Positions 25,058-33,729 of a stretch of DNA of 64,000 bases are shown here, piece after piece (the stretch's first letter is position 1; every line of letters begins with the position of its first letter). The stretch lies in contig NZ_CP124862.1 in NCBI RefSeq assembly GCF_030013905.1, positions 4,591,051-4,655,050 of the forward strand. The letters run 5' to 3'. The stretch comes from Petroclostridium sp. X23 (GTDB lineage Bacteria; Bacillota; Clostridia; SK-Y3). The position numbers were made by a program, and so were the translations under genes. The notes under the pieces are model-generated. The model was given only the letters and a program-made list of their open reading frames with translations, was not told the origin of the DNA and did not search any database.

Positions 25058-25596
25058 GATTCACCAAGCATGCAGCACTTTTATTATATTATTTTATTGC
25101 AAGGCACTTGCCTGCTTCCGATTCCGCGTACTCTTTGGGAGCGAAAAGAATAAGAAGGATGCTGTGCAAAAGGATTTTTGATGATGTCGCACCAGGAGTC
25201 AATATCGAACATGGTGTGTTTTTCGGAGGCGGCGCAGGGATCTCTATCGGCACAAATTCCGGCTTGGGATTAAACTGTCGTGTTCAGGGGCCGGTATCCA
25301 TCGGCGATAATGTCATGATGGGCCCGGATGTATTGATATATACCCGTAATCATCGTATTGACAGGACGGACATCCCCATGATCAAACAAGGAGATACCGA
25401 GCCCAGGCCGGTGATGATAGGGGATGATGTATGGATTGGCGCCAGAGCAGTGATTCTTCCGGGAGTGACAATCGGAAGGGGTGCTGTCGTGGCTGCAGGT
25501 GCGATCGTTACCAAGAGTGTCGCACCTTATACCATCGTTGGAGGAAATCCTGCAAGAAAAATAAAATCTAGAAAAGAAAATGAGGAAAATGTATGA
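25054..25596 (+). CDS. left-handed beta-helix acyltransferase (maltose acetyltransferase type)
   Basis: A 180-residue protein made mostly of hexapeptide repeats: GAGISIGTNSGLGLNC, SIGDNVMMGPDVLIYT, then the extended loop RNHRIDRTDIPM with the catalytic His, and MIGDDVWIGARAVILPGVTI. It ends with VGGNPARKI, the usual closing turn of the LacA/Maa family. It probably O-acetylates a sugar of the local polysaccharide using acetyl-CoA in the cytoplasm. It overlaps genes on both sides by four bases, showing tight coupling. Confidence 0.93.
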   Translation: MRFTKHAALLLYYFIARHLPASDSAYSLGAKRIRRMLCKRIFDDVAPGVNIEHGVFFGGGAGISIGTNSGLGLNCRVQGPVSIGDNVMMGPDVLIYTRNHRIDRTDIPMIKQGDTEPRPVMIGDDVWIGARAVILPGVTIGRGAVVAAGAIVTKSVAPYTIVGGNPARKIKSRKENEENV

Positions 25597-26720
25597 AAGC
25601 ATTGCACCTTATCAGCGGTGGCGATAGTGGTGGCGCAAAAACCCACGTTTTTTCCTTATTAGGAGAATTGAAAAACCATATAGATGTCAAGATCATATGT
25701 TTTACCTCCGGTATCTTTTATCAGGAAATACTGGATATGGACATACCAGTGGATTTGTTTCTGCAAAAGCACAGATATGACTTGAGCGTGGTAAAAAAAC
25801 TGGTCACCCTAATCCGTGATGAGAAATATGAGATTATTCATACTCATGGAGCCAGAGCTAATTTTATAGCAGCCATCTTAAAGAGATATATACGTCTGCC
25901 TATTGTTACTACTGTGCATAGCGACTACTTGTTGGATTTTGATGGAAGTCTCTATAGGCGGTTGGTATATACCGGATTAAACATGTTGTCTTTAAAATAT
26001 ATGGACTATTATATCGCTGTATCCGAGAATTTCAGAGAGATGTTGATATCAAGAAAATACCCGCCTCATAAGGTTTTTACCGTATACAACGGTATAGATT
26101 TTGATAGTAAAATCAGTTATTGTTCGCGGGAGCAATTCTTGACGGACCATGGCATTACAGTAGATCAAGATGATGTCTTGGTGGGCATTATCGGCAGGTT
26201 GGATAAAGTAAAGGGACATGAAGTATTTGTAAAAGCAGCAGCCGAGGTAGCATCAAAAGCACCTCAGTGCCGTTTTATGCTTGCGGGAGACGGAAATGAA
26301 AGAAAAAATCTTGAGGAAATGGCAGAACAACTTGGAATACGGGATAAAGTGGTCTTTTTAGGGTTTATCGATAAGATTTACGATCTTATAAATGCACTGG
26401 ACATTAATACACTTACTTCATACAGTGAAAGCTTTCCATATGTATTATTGGAAGGAGCAAGGCTGCGAAAACCGACTATAAGTTCAGCGGTAGGAGGGAT
26501 TCCGGATCTCATCAAAGATGGGCAAAACGGATATCTTTTCAAATCTACTGACCATTCGGAAATGGCTGAAAAATTATTGAAACTGGTTAATAATAAGGAT
26601 TTAAGGAAAGAGTTCGGACAAAAGCTATATGAAAGAGCCAGAGACAGCTTTTCGAATAAGAGCCTAGCTAACAGGCATATTGAAATCTACCGGGAAATAC
26701 TAAAGATGCAGGATGGTTGA
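25593..26720 (+). CDS. GT4 family glycosyltransferase
   Basis: A 375-residue GT-B enzyme. The acceptor domain begins KALHLISGGDSGGAKTHV, with HTHGARANF; the donor domain has VGIIGRLDKVKGHEVFV, RFMLAGDGNERKNL and the E-x7-E region SESFPYVLLEGARLRKPTI followed by GGIPDLI. Members starting with this GGDSGGAKTHV loop are common beside csaB and wzy genes. It overlaps the acetyltransferase gene by four bases and the pyruvyl-transferase region by a few. Substrate unknown. Confidence 0.93.
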   Translation: MKALHLISGGDSGGAKTHVFSLLGELKNHIDVKIICFTSGIFYQEILDMDIPVDLFLQKHRYDLSVVKKLVTLIRDEKYEIIHTHGARANFIAAILKRYIRLPIVTTVHSDYLLDFDGSLYRRLVYTGLNMLSLKYMDYYIAVSENFREMLISRKYPPHKVFTVYNGIDFDSKISYCSREQFLTDHGITVDQDDVLVGIIGRLDKVKGHEVFVKAAAEVASKAPQCRFMLAGDGNERKNLEEMAEQLGIRDKVVFLGFIDKIYDLINALDINTLTSYSESFPYVLLEGARLRKPTISSAVGGIPDLIKDGQNGYLFKSTDHSEMAEKLLKLVNNKDLRKEFGQKLYERARDSFSNKSLANRHIEIYREILKMQDG

Positions 26721-26733
26721 AGGGGAAATGATG

Positions 26734-27831
26734 ATGTACGATGTAGTTATATCAGGTTACTATGGTTTTAAGAATAGCGGCGATGATGCGATCCTGTTAG
26801 CGATTATTCAAAGTTTGAAGGTTTATAAGCCCGATATCAAGATTAATGTTTTATCTATGAATCCTAGGGAGACCCGAAGGCTTTATGGTGTAGATTCTGT
26901 AAATAGGTTTAATTTACTCGACCTCTACAGGGTGATTAAAAATTGTAAGCTTTTTATCAATGGCGGAGGAAGCCTGTTGCAGGATATTACCAGTACCCGC
27001 TCGCTTCTTTATTATTTGGAAACCATTAAGCTGGCATTAAAGATGAATAAAAAAGTGATGTTGTATGCCAATGGCATTGGACCTATTAGAATGAAAAGCA
27101 ATGAAAAAATGGTAAGAGATGTGGCCAATCGGGTAGATTTGATTACATTGCGAGAAGAGGCATCTTTAAAGGAGATTCAAAGATTGGGTATAGATAAGCC
27201 GCCGGTATGGGTGACCGCTGACCCTGCTCTTACATTAAAACCGGTAGATGATGAAAAAGTAGATAAAATGTTAATGGATGAAGGAATCCAATTTAAAAAT
27301 CCGGTTGTATGTATTTCTATCAGAGGCTGGCAGCAGCAAGAAAATAAATATAGTGATATTATTGCAAAGGCAGCCGATTATATGAAAGATACATATAATA
27401 CGGATATTTTACTGATGCCCATGCACTTTCCACAGGACTTGCATGTCATGCAAGAGATCGCGCAAAAAATGAAGCATACTCCTTTTATACTCAAAAAGAG
27501 ATATCAGGTACCGGAATTGCTCGGCATTATTAAAAGGACTGATTTACTGATCGGGATGCGGCTTCATGCGTTGATATATGCCGCAACGCTTGCGGTGCCA
27601 ATGATAGGACTTGCGTATGAGGCGAAGGTGGAAGGTTTTCTAAACTATCTGGGGCAAGCTTGTGCGGGAGATATATCAACCATCCAGTATGATCAGTTAT
27701 GTGAAATTATAGACGATATATGGCCAAATCGGCATAATGTATGCACCCAGATGCAAGACGTGGTTTCAAAGTTAAAAGAAAAAGCCATGGAAAATGCCCG
27801 CATGGCAGTAGAATTAATTGAAAAGCAATAA
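26734..27831 (+). CDS. csaB: polysaccharide pyruvyl transferase CsaB
   Basis: A 365-residue enzyme of the CsaB family, which puts ketal pyruvate on wall polysaccharide so that SLH-domain surface proteins can bind. The N-terminus VVISGYYGFKNSGDDAIL, the LFINGGGSLLQD motif, LYANGIGP, LREEASL, and RTDLLIGMRLHALIYA are all family marks. Three ATGs stand in a row (26728, 26731, 26734); the last is seven bases from AAGGGGA. It is the final gene of the operon and is followed by a terminator, suggesting this operon makes an SLH-anchoring polymer. Confidence 0.93.
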   Translation: MYDVVISGYYGFKNSGDDAILLAIIQSLKVYKPDIKINVLSMNPRETRRLYGVDSVNRFNLLDLYRVIKNCKLFINGGGSLLQDITSTRSLLYYLETIKLALKMNKKVMLYANGIGPIRMKSNEKMVRDVANRVDLITLREEASLKEIQRLGIDKPPVWVTADPALTLKPVDDEKVDKMLMDEGIQFKNPVVCISIRGWQQQENKYSDIIAKAADYMKDTYNTDILLMPMHFPQDLHVMQEIAQKMKHTPFILKKRYQVPELLGIIKRTDLLIGMRLHALIYAATLAVPMIGLAYEAKVEGFLNYLGQACAGDISTIQYDQLCEIIDDIWPNRHNVCTQMQDVVSKLKEKAMENARMAVELIEKQ

Positions 27832-27835
27832 TAGA

Positions 27836-27873
27836 AAATTCCTAATGAATAAGCATTCATTAGGAATTTTTAT
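27836..27873 (+). terminator. Rho-independent terminator of the exopolysaccharide operon
   Basis: AAATTCCTAATGAAT pairs with ATTCATTAGGAATTT around a short loop (AAGC), followed by a T-run and located directly behind the csaB stop codon. Confidence 0.92.
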
Positions 27874-27929
27874 TCGATGAAGAACGTTAAAAGTATTCTT
27901 ATCAACTAGATGTATTTTAGTAGTTTTAT

Positions 27930-28005
27930 TGTAGGGGCGGACGACCCTGTCCGCCCGCAGATATCGTAATAAAACATCGGGTGGACAGAGTCGTCCACCC
28001 CTACA
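27930..28005. repeat. twin-hairpin GTAGGG element, copy 2
   Basis: Two 28-base arms (27930-27957 and 27978-28005) in opposite orientation; each is a hairpin (GGGCGGAC/GTCCGCCC and GGGTGGAC/GTCCACCC) and the outer TGTAGGGG/CCCCTACA ends also pair. It separates the csaB terminator from the convergent secreted-protein gene. Confidence 0.85.
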
Positions 28006-28090
28006 GGTACTAGATTGAAATATGATTGATAAATAGAAAAAAGTAAAATATAAAATTTCTTAATCTTTTCTTTTGGAATTACAACCTCTT

Positions 28091-30931
28091 TTATTCAAAT
28101 AACGATTTTACTTCATACGTCACATTCTTTCCATCCACGGTAATGAGAATATACTGTATGTCATCGGCTTTTTGTGCAATGTTTTGTGCGGTAATTTCTT
28201 GAATGCCTTTGGTAGATAAATATCTAACCCCACGATAAATATTGGCATTATTTTTTCCGCCATTGTAAAGGAAGAACACATTTTTATTCTGTTTTTGCAC
28301 TATCTCTTCGGTAAGCACATCTTTTAGCAAATTTGCTTCCATTGGATCGGTAAAGCCGTTTTCGCCATCCAATGGAGACGGCATCAATATGAATACATTA
28401 TCACTTTTTATGGATGAAATCTGATTCTTGAGTTTTAACCACTGGGTCTCATCCGGTTCCCGCAGTGTTCGTTTGCTGGAATCCAAAGTGATAAACAGGT
28501 TATTATCCAAAGCTTTTGAATTAAAGCCATTTGTAATCATAGACGGTACTTTCAAGCCTGATAAAGTACTCGCATCGTTAAACCCTAAAAATACGGCTGC
28601 ATCGCTGTTGTTATTAGCCGCGTTTATCATTTTTTTCATAAGAATATTATCTAATAATGTACGTGATTGTATCGTATTTCCGAATACCATTACCCTAAAG
28701 GGCTTACTGTCGCTGGAGAGTGTAGGAGCAGTATTCAAAGGATCAGCGTATTTGGTGTTCTCAGGCAGTTGGACAGCGTCTCCGGAATCTTTTACAACCA
28801 AAGTGAGATCATCAAAGTATACTGTACCCGTACCTTTTATTGTTTGGTCGGTCTGCGCGATATATAACCTGTCTAAAGTAAGCGGGAAAGCAGCGGTTGC
28901 CGGTACATCGGCTTCTACATATTTCCAACCGTCCCATTCCATATTGCCGGCGAGATTAAGCCTAAAGATATTTCCGTTTGCATCGGTAAGCTGCGCTCTT
29001 AGCCAATGCGAATAAGTCGGTTGAGAATAAACCCATACGCCAATCTTTGATACGTCTTTGGAAATAGGAATACCGGTATTCAATTTTAAATATGCCGCTT
29101 TACTGGCAGCAATATCGGCAGAAAAGTCAAAGGTCAATTGGCCTGCGCTTTTACCATTCTTTATGGTGGATGTCGATAGGTTGTATGAACCGGCAACCTG
29201 AGCCGGATAGCCTATAAAAGTACCGTTTAATGTCTCAAAAGCATCGGTAACTTTTTTATTGCTTGAGGATACGACAGCATATGCATGTACATCTCCTACC
29301 GAAGCTTTAATAATTCCACCATCAGGGCTGGAAATGGTAAGTTTTTCATCCTTAATGCTTGCCGCATTGTTTTGAACCAACCATGTGATATCATTGGTAC
29401 TGATGGGGGCAACATAGCCATTCTTATTCAGCCCTTGAATTTTCACATCAAAGCTTTGACCTGTACTCCCATAGAATTTTGAAGGTGTCATTATAAGTTC
29501 TACCGGTGCGCTTAAAGAATATATATCGCTGCTTCCGGATACGCCGTTGTAGGTAGCTGTAACAGTTCCTGACCCTACCGATGACGGATAAAATACGTTA
29601 TTCTTAAAGCTGCCATCGATACCGCTAACAGCCCATTTTACTTTAGACACATCAATAGCTACAGGATTGTAATTGCTGTCATAGCCTTTTACAGTCAACG
29701 GCAAGGAAGTATTGACAAACACATTTGTATCGAGCGGCTCAACAATAATGGCACTTAAGTTCGTCTTGGGCGCGTTATTGACAATGCCCAATCCGGTACT
29801 GATATTTCTTAAACCTCCATCCGAAGGAGAGTTAATCACGCTCAGCGTTTCTTCGCCGGGAAGACGTGCAATCATGGTAGTAGAACCGCCGCCATCCATT
29901 TCAATCGCATTATAGCAGCCCAGGTTCTTCATGAATTCGGCCATTTCACTTTGAGTCATACCACCGCTGATGGATTGCCTTCCGTCCACTGTCACCAGAT
30001 ACATATACTTATTAGAGGCATCCGTACCTACAGCGGTAATGGGGATTTTTCCATAATGCTTCCATGTAATGTTATGCGGCTGTCCATCTTTCAAAAGCAG
30101 GGTTCCACCGCTAACAGCGGTTTGAATGGAACTAAAATCAGGGTTTGTAAGGGTACTTATATTGACAAAATCACCTATTTTAAAGTTTTCGTCCAGAAAA
30201 GAATTATTTTGGCTGACGGCTGCCAGTATAAATCCGTTTTTCGGAATAGTAGTACCCGGCATATCTTTACGGATTTCGATGACTCTGGAGTTATCAACCA
30301 CTACTTCAATAATGCCCTTATACAAACCGTCTGAGCCAACCGATAAGCCATCCCAATTTTTGTCATACATAATGATGGAATTCAGGTTGTAATCACTGTA
30401 ATATTTATTTACAAGACCGATGCCGGCACTTGTACCGTTTGGTGCAATTACTTTAATATCGCTATTCCAGTAGGTGTAGAAAGGGAGTTTGTTTTTAGTA
30501 ACCCCCAAGGTGGCGAATTTATCTTCTGTATATGACTGTGCGGAAACAATTGCACCATTTTTTATAACCGTACCTACCGGCCAGGAAATAGGGACAGGCT
30601 TAGCGATTTTTGAAAAGTAATCGGCGTTGACCGCACCAATAATGTTTTGGTTGGTGGAAATTTTTAATAGGTTATTGTTATTTCTGATTCCGTTTTGATC
30701 ATACAACGCATCCACATCAATATGATTCTGCGATAAATCGACCTTCATCACACTAATGTTGAGCCATCCTTTAGTAGTAAACTGACGGATACTGTTAAGT
30801 GTGACTCCCTTGGCAAGGGTAGTTTCCGAGTTTTTCGTATGGATTACGGTATAATCTGCCGCATAGGCAGTTGAAAAATATGTAAAAACAATACAAAGTA
30901 TTATCAGCAAAGCGATTGGTTTTTTCATCAT
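28091..30931 (-). CDS. secreted phosphodiester glycosidase (NAGPA-domain) protein with degenerate phosphoesterase C-terminus
   Basis: A 946-residue exported protein. Signal peptide residues 1-24 (ending STAYAA). Residues about 30-390 are a NAGPA domain of the type that removes GlcNAc from phosphodiesters: GAVNADYF, VSGGTLLLKDG, VTVDGR, and EMDGGGSTTMI. Then come Ig-like segments (about 390-550) and a carbohydrate-binding-like region (about 550-730). The last 190 residues resemble a metallophosphoesterase with its metal ligands lost (FGNT for FGDT, FLGFND for GD, NGFNS for GNHD). AAAGGAAA lies before the ATG at 30931. Likely acts on wall or exopolysaccharide; monocistronic. Confidence 0.87.
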   Translation of the reverse strand: MMKKPIALLIILCIVFTYFSTAYAADYTVIHTKNSETTLAKGVTLNSIRQFTTKGWLNISVMKVDLSQNHIDVDALYDQNGIRNNNNLLKISTNQNIIGAVNADYFSKIAKPVPISWPVGTVIKNGAIVSAQSYTEDKFATLGVTKNKLPFYTYWNSDIKVIAPNGTSAGIGLVNKYYSDYNLNSIIMYDKNWDGLSVGSDGLYKGIIEVVVDNSRVIEIRKDMPGTTIPKNGFILAAVSQNNSFLDENFKIGDFVNISTLTNPDFSSIQTAVSGGTLLLKDGQPHNITWKHYGKIPITAVGTDASNKYMYLVTVDGRQSISGGMTQSEMAEFMKNLGCYNAIEMDGGGSTTMIARLPGEETLSVINSPSDGGLRNISTGLGIVNNAPKTNLSAIIVEPLDTNVFVNTSLPLTVKGYDSNYNPVAIDVSKVKWAVSGIDGSFKNNVFYPSSVGSGTVTATYNGVSGSSDIYSLSAPVELIMTPSKFYGSTGQSFDVKIQGLNKNGYVAPISTNDITWLVQNNAASIKDEKLTISSPDGGIIKASVGDVHAYAVVSSSNKKVTDAFETLNGTFIGYPAQVAGSYNLSTSTIKNGKSAGQLTFDFSADIAASKAAYLKLNTGIPISKDVSKIGVWVYSQPTYSHWLRAQLTDANGNIFRLNLAGNMEWDGWKYVEADVPATAAFPLTLDRLYIAQTDQTIKGTGTVYFDDLTLVVKDSGDAVQLPENTKYADPLNTAPTLSSDSKPFRVMVFGNTIQSRTLLDNILMKKMINAANNNSDAAVFLGFNDASTLSGLKVPSMITNGFNSKALDNNLFITLDSSKRTLREPDETQWLKLKNQISSIKSDNVFILMPSPLDGENGFTDPMEANLLKDVLTEEIVQKQNKNVFFLYNGGKNNANIYRGVRYLSTKGIQEITAQNIAQKADDIQYILITVDGKNVTYEVKSLFE

Positions 30932-31180
30932 TAAATTTCCTTTCGTGTATTCATAGAATTTTAAACTTGTTGTTTTTGGCCGATACATCAAGATGGACTT
31001 CAGTCTTAATTGCTATATTTGCTCACCACCTATTATCAATTACCTACCACCCTTATTATATTTTACCAAAAGTACGGTGTAATAGAGATTAAGAATGTTT
31101 TACATTTCGATTACAAAACGATGCATAATGATATATAATAATGATGCAACCCGTTTAGATGAATGCACAAATCATTTTAC

Positions 31181-31209
31181 TTGCAATAAACAGGGTTTGC
31201 TTGTATAAT
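31181..31209 (+). promoter_or_regulatory. sigma-A-type promoter for the PutP gene
   Basis: TTGCAA at 31181-31186 and TATAAT at 31204-31209 with a 17-base spacer, about 70 bases before the GTG start. Confidence 0.7.
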
Positions 31210-31282
31210 TATAAAAGCGCATTTTTAAATACATCGGAATAGTGTATTTTCAATGTGGATTAATGATGGAGGTGTAGTGAAA

Positions 31283-32770
31283 GTGTCACAAGAAACCGGT
31301 ATAATTTTATCATTCATATTGTACTTAGGGTTGATGCTGTTCGTGGGGTGGTTCTTTTACAAAAGGACGCAAAATCTTTCCGATTATATATTAGGAGGAA
31401 GACAGTTAAATAAATGGGTTACGTCTCTTAGTGCACAAGCTTCCGATATGAGTGGATGGTTGCTTTTAGGACTTCCCGGCCTTGCGTACTTGACAGGGAT
31501 GGGAGAAGCTTTTTGGGTTGCGTGTGGACTGGCTTTGGGTACGTATTTAAACTGGAAGTTTGTAGCGAAACGTCTTAGGCAGTATACGCAGATATCAGGG
31601 AACTCTCTTACATTGCCGGATTACTTTGAAAACAGGTTCAGAGATCATTCGAAGATACTCCGTATCGTATCTGCGGTATTTATCCTTATCTTTTTTCTCA
31701 TTTATACTGCGGCACAGTTTGCTGCGGGTGCCAAGCTTTTTAATACTGTCTTTGGGGTTCCTTATTTAATGGGTCTTGCCATTGGTGCGCTTGTAATTAT
31801 TTCGTATACATTTATGGGTGGGTTTATGGCAGTTTGTTGGACCGACTTCTTTCAAGGGATGTTAATGTTTTTTGCTATACTTATCGTACCTATTGCAGCT
31901 GTGTTTGCATTGGGGGGCACAGGGGTAACTCTGGATAAAATAGCGGCAGTTGATCCTGCATTTTTAAATATCATGGCTTCAACGGGCGGGAAAATGCTGA
32001 CGGTAATGACCATTGTATCTTCATTGGCATGGGGGCTCGGTTATTTCGGAATGCCGCATATTTTAGTGCGTTTTATGGCAATACGTTCATCGGACGAAAT
32101 CAAACCGGCCAGAACCATTGCAATGGTGTGGGTACTTATTTCCTTGGCTGCAGCGCTATTTGTAGGAGTTGTAGGGAGAGTTTATCTTACGCAGACATTA
32201 GAAGGAGCAGCTTCGGAAACAGTGTTTATGGTGATGGTGAACCAGTTGTTCCCGACCCTTATTGCCGGCATACTGCTGGCAGCGATATTGGCGGCTACCA
32301 TGAGTACGGCTGATTCTCAACTGCTTGTTACCTCATCTGCCATATCGCAGGATTTTTACAAGGCTTTATTTAGAAAGAACGCTGGTGATAAGGAATTGGT
32401 TTTGGTAGGAAGATTAACGGTTGTAGGTGTGTCGGTATTGGCTTTCATACTGGCAATCAATCCCGACAGCTCGGTATTTAAACTGGTTTCATACGCATGG
32501 GCTGGTTTTGGAGCGGCCTTTGGGCCTACCATTCTGCTGTCATTGTTCTGGAAGAGGATGACAAAATCCGGTGCACTGGCCGGAATTGTGACGGGTGGAA
32601 TTACAGTGCTTATCTGGCAGCAGTTAAAGGGTGGAATATTTGATCTATATGAAATTGTACCTGGCTTCATCCTATCAGTGATTGCAATTGTGATTGTAAG
32701 TTTGCTTGATAAGCAGCCTTCAAAGGAAATACAAGATGAATTTGAATCGGTAGGAGTAAGTAAAATATAA
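31283..32770 (+). CDS. putP: sodium/proline symporter (SSS family)
   Basis: A 495-residue transporter with 13 expected membrane segments. Signature stretches of PutP are present: SLSAQASDMSGWLLLGLPG in TM2 (sodium and proline site), YTFMGGFMAVCWTDFFQG, and ILAAILAATMSTADSQLLV, the conserved sodium-site region of TM8. It imports proline with sodium. The GTG at 31283 is chosen because GGAGGTG at 31268-31274 lies eight bases upstream; GTG 31277 is too close. It is monocistronic, bounded by a promoter and a terminator. Confidence 0.95.
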   Translation: MSQETGIILSFILYLGLMLFVGWFFYKRTQNLSDYILGGRQLNKWVTSLSAQASDMSGWLLLGLPGLAYLTGMGEAFWVACGLALGTYLNWKFVAKRLRQYTQISGNSLTLPDYFENRFRDHSKILRIVSAVFILIFFLIYTAAQFAAGAKLFNTVFGVPYLMGLAIGALVIISYTFMGGFMAVCWTDFFQGMLMFFAILIVPIAAVFALGGTGVTLDKIAAVDPAFLNIMASTGGKMLTVMTIVSSLAWGLGYFGMPHILVRFMAIRSSDEIKPARTIAMVWVLISLAAALFVGVVGRVYLTQTLEGAASETVFMVMVNQLFPTLIAGILLAAILAATMSTADSQLLVTSSAISQDFYKALFRKNAGDKELVLVGRLTVVGVSVLAFILAINPDSSVFKLVSYAWAGFGAAFGPTILLSLFWKRMTKSGALAGIVTGGITVLIWQQLKGGIFDLYEIVPGFILSVIAIVIVSLLDKQPSKEIQDEFESVGVSKI

Positions 32771-32776
32771 TAGAAG

Positions 32777-32823
32777 AACTAAAAAATCCAATTCGGCAGC
32801 CGCCGAGTCGGATTTTTTAGTTC
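32777..32823 (+). terminator. Rho-independent terminator after putP
   Basis: CTAAAAAATCCAATTCGGC pairs with GCCGAGTCGGATTTTTTAG around a four-base loop, seven bases after the stop, with a T-rich tail. Confidence 0.92.
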
Positions 32824-32842
32824 TTAGCGTGTGACTATAATT

Positions 32843-33007
32843 TATAGGAGATTGCGATAAAATCGAATTTAGCACATAGAAGGAGTGAAGCATGGGGATG
32901 CAAGACTTGGGGACTGGTCTGCTGTCAGGCCTGGTTTTTGGCCGGACTGCGGCCCTGTCCCCATGTGTTGCCCTGACCAATTAAGCACTTTTTCACAATG
33001 TCCTATA
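32843..33007. mobile_element. MITE-like repeat, copy 2 (best-preserved)
   Basis: The ends are terminal inverted repeats: TATAGGAGATTGCGATAAAA on the left; the right end read in reverse is TATAGGACATTGTGAAAAAG. The centre folds as a hairpin from GGGGAC at 32909 to GTCCCC at 32962. About 100 bases of the core match the reverse complement of the element at 6306-6456 almost exactly. No transposase is encoded. Confidence 0.8.
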
Positions 33008-33027
33008 GATAAAATTCAAACAAGTTA

Positions 33028-33056
33028 TTGACATATGCCAAAAACAGTAATAGAAT
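33028..33056 (+). promoter_or_regulatory. candidate promoter upstream of the MerR gene
   Basis: TTGACA at 33028-33033 and TAGAAT at 33051-33056, spacer 17. A second weaker pair, TTGAAA at 33122 and TATGCT at 33145, lies closer to the gene. Confidence 0.55.
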
Positions 33057-33172
33057 AAATATCAGTTTAAGAGTAATCTAAAGAACTAATCTTCATTCAA
33101 AGCTAAACCTCAAAAAAAATATTGAAATATATATAGTAATACGGTATGCTATTGTTAGTTTGAAATGAGGTG

Positions 33173-33598
33173 ATGGAAATAGTGCTGGATGAAGAAAAAG
33201 GTATATACACAATCGGTACCGTAAGCGAGCTTATAAGTGAGCATCCTGAAACATTAAGGGTGTGGGAACGGAATGGCATTATTCAACCTGAAAGGGTTAA
33301 TAACCAGAGAAGATATTCGAATAACGATCTGAAAAGGCTGAAATTTGTGAAGTATCTTCTTGACAGCAAGGGCCTGAACATTGCCGGGGTTAAACAAGTT
33401 ACCGATATGTATTCCTGCTGGTATATGAGGCATTGCAGCGGAGGTGCTATGAAAAACAGTACCATGCCTATTAATAAGTCAAAGCCTTGCTGGAAACTTG
33501 AAGGTGCTTTTTGCTTCAAGGCGAATGATAAAGCGGATATGTGCAGTACCTGTACTGTATACCAGAATTGTAAGGACTGCGATAAAATATATGAATAG
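33173..33598 (+). CDS. MerR family transcriptional regulator with Cys-rich C-terminus
   Basis: A 141-residue regulator. Residues about 10-75 are the winged-helix MerR DNA-binding domain (YTIGTVSELISEHPETLRVWERNGII, then RRYSNNDLKRLKFVKYLL). The C-terminal half lacks the long dimer helix of typical members and instead has eight or more cysteines (CWYMRHC, CWKLEGAFC, CSTCTVYQNCKDC), which could bind a metal or iron-sulfur cluster or sense redox state. It directly precedes the Mrp/NifX/MinD genes and is the obvious candidate regulator. The start codon could also be GTG 33182. Confidence 0.88.
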   Translation: MEIVLDEEKGIYTIGTVSELISEHPETLRVWERNGIIQPERVNNQRRYSNNDLKRLKFVKYLLDSKGLNIAGVKQVTDMYSCWYMRHCSGGAMKNSTMPINKSKPCWKLEGAFCFKANDKADMCSTCTVYQNCKDCDKIYE

Positions 33599-33677
33599 GA
33601 TTTTAATGGGAGAAATACTAGAAATATAAACATAAATTTTTGTATTTAATTCCTATATGCACTTTTAGGCTTATGGG

Positions 33678-33695
33678 TTAAATAAATTTATTTAA
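33678..33695. promoter_or_regulatory. perfect 18-bp palindrome upstream of the Mrp gene
   Basis: TTAAATAAATTTATTTAA is a perfect palindrome 35 bases before the Mrp start and just behind the MerR gene. It is AT-only, so chance is possible, but its position suits an operator. Confidence 0.35.
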
Positions 33696-33729
33696 GTATT
33701 ATCAATAAAAATATTTAGAGGTGATGATA

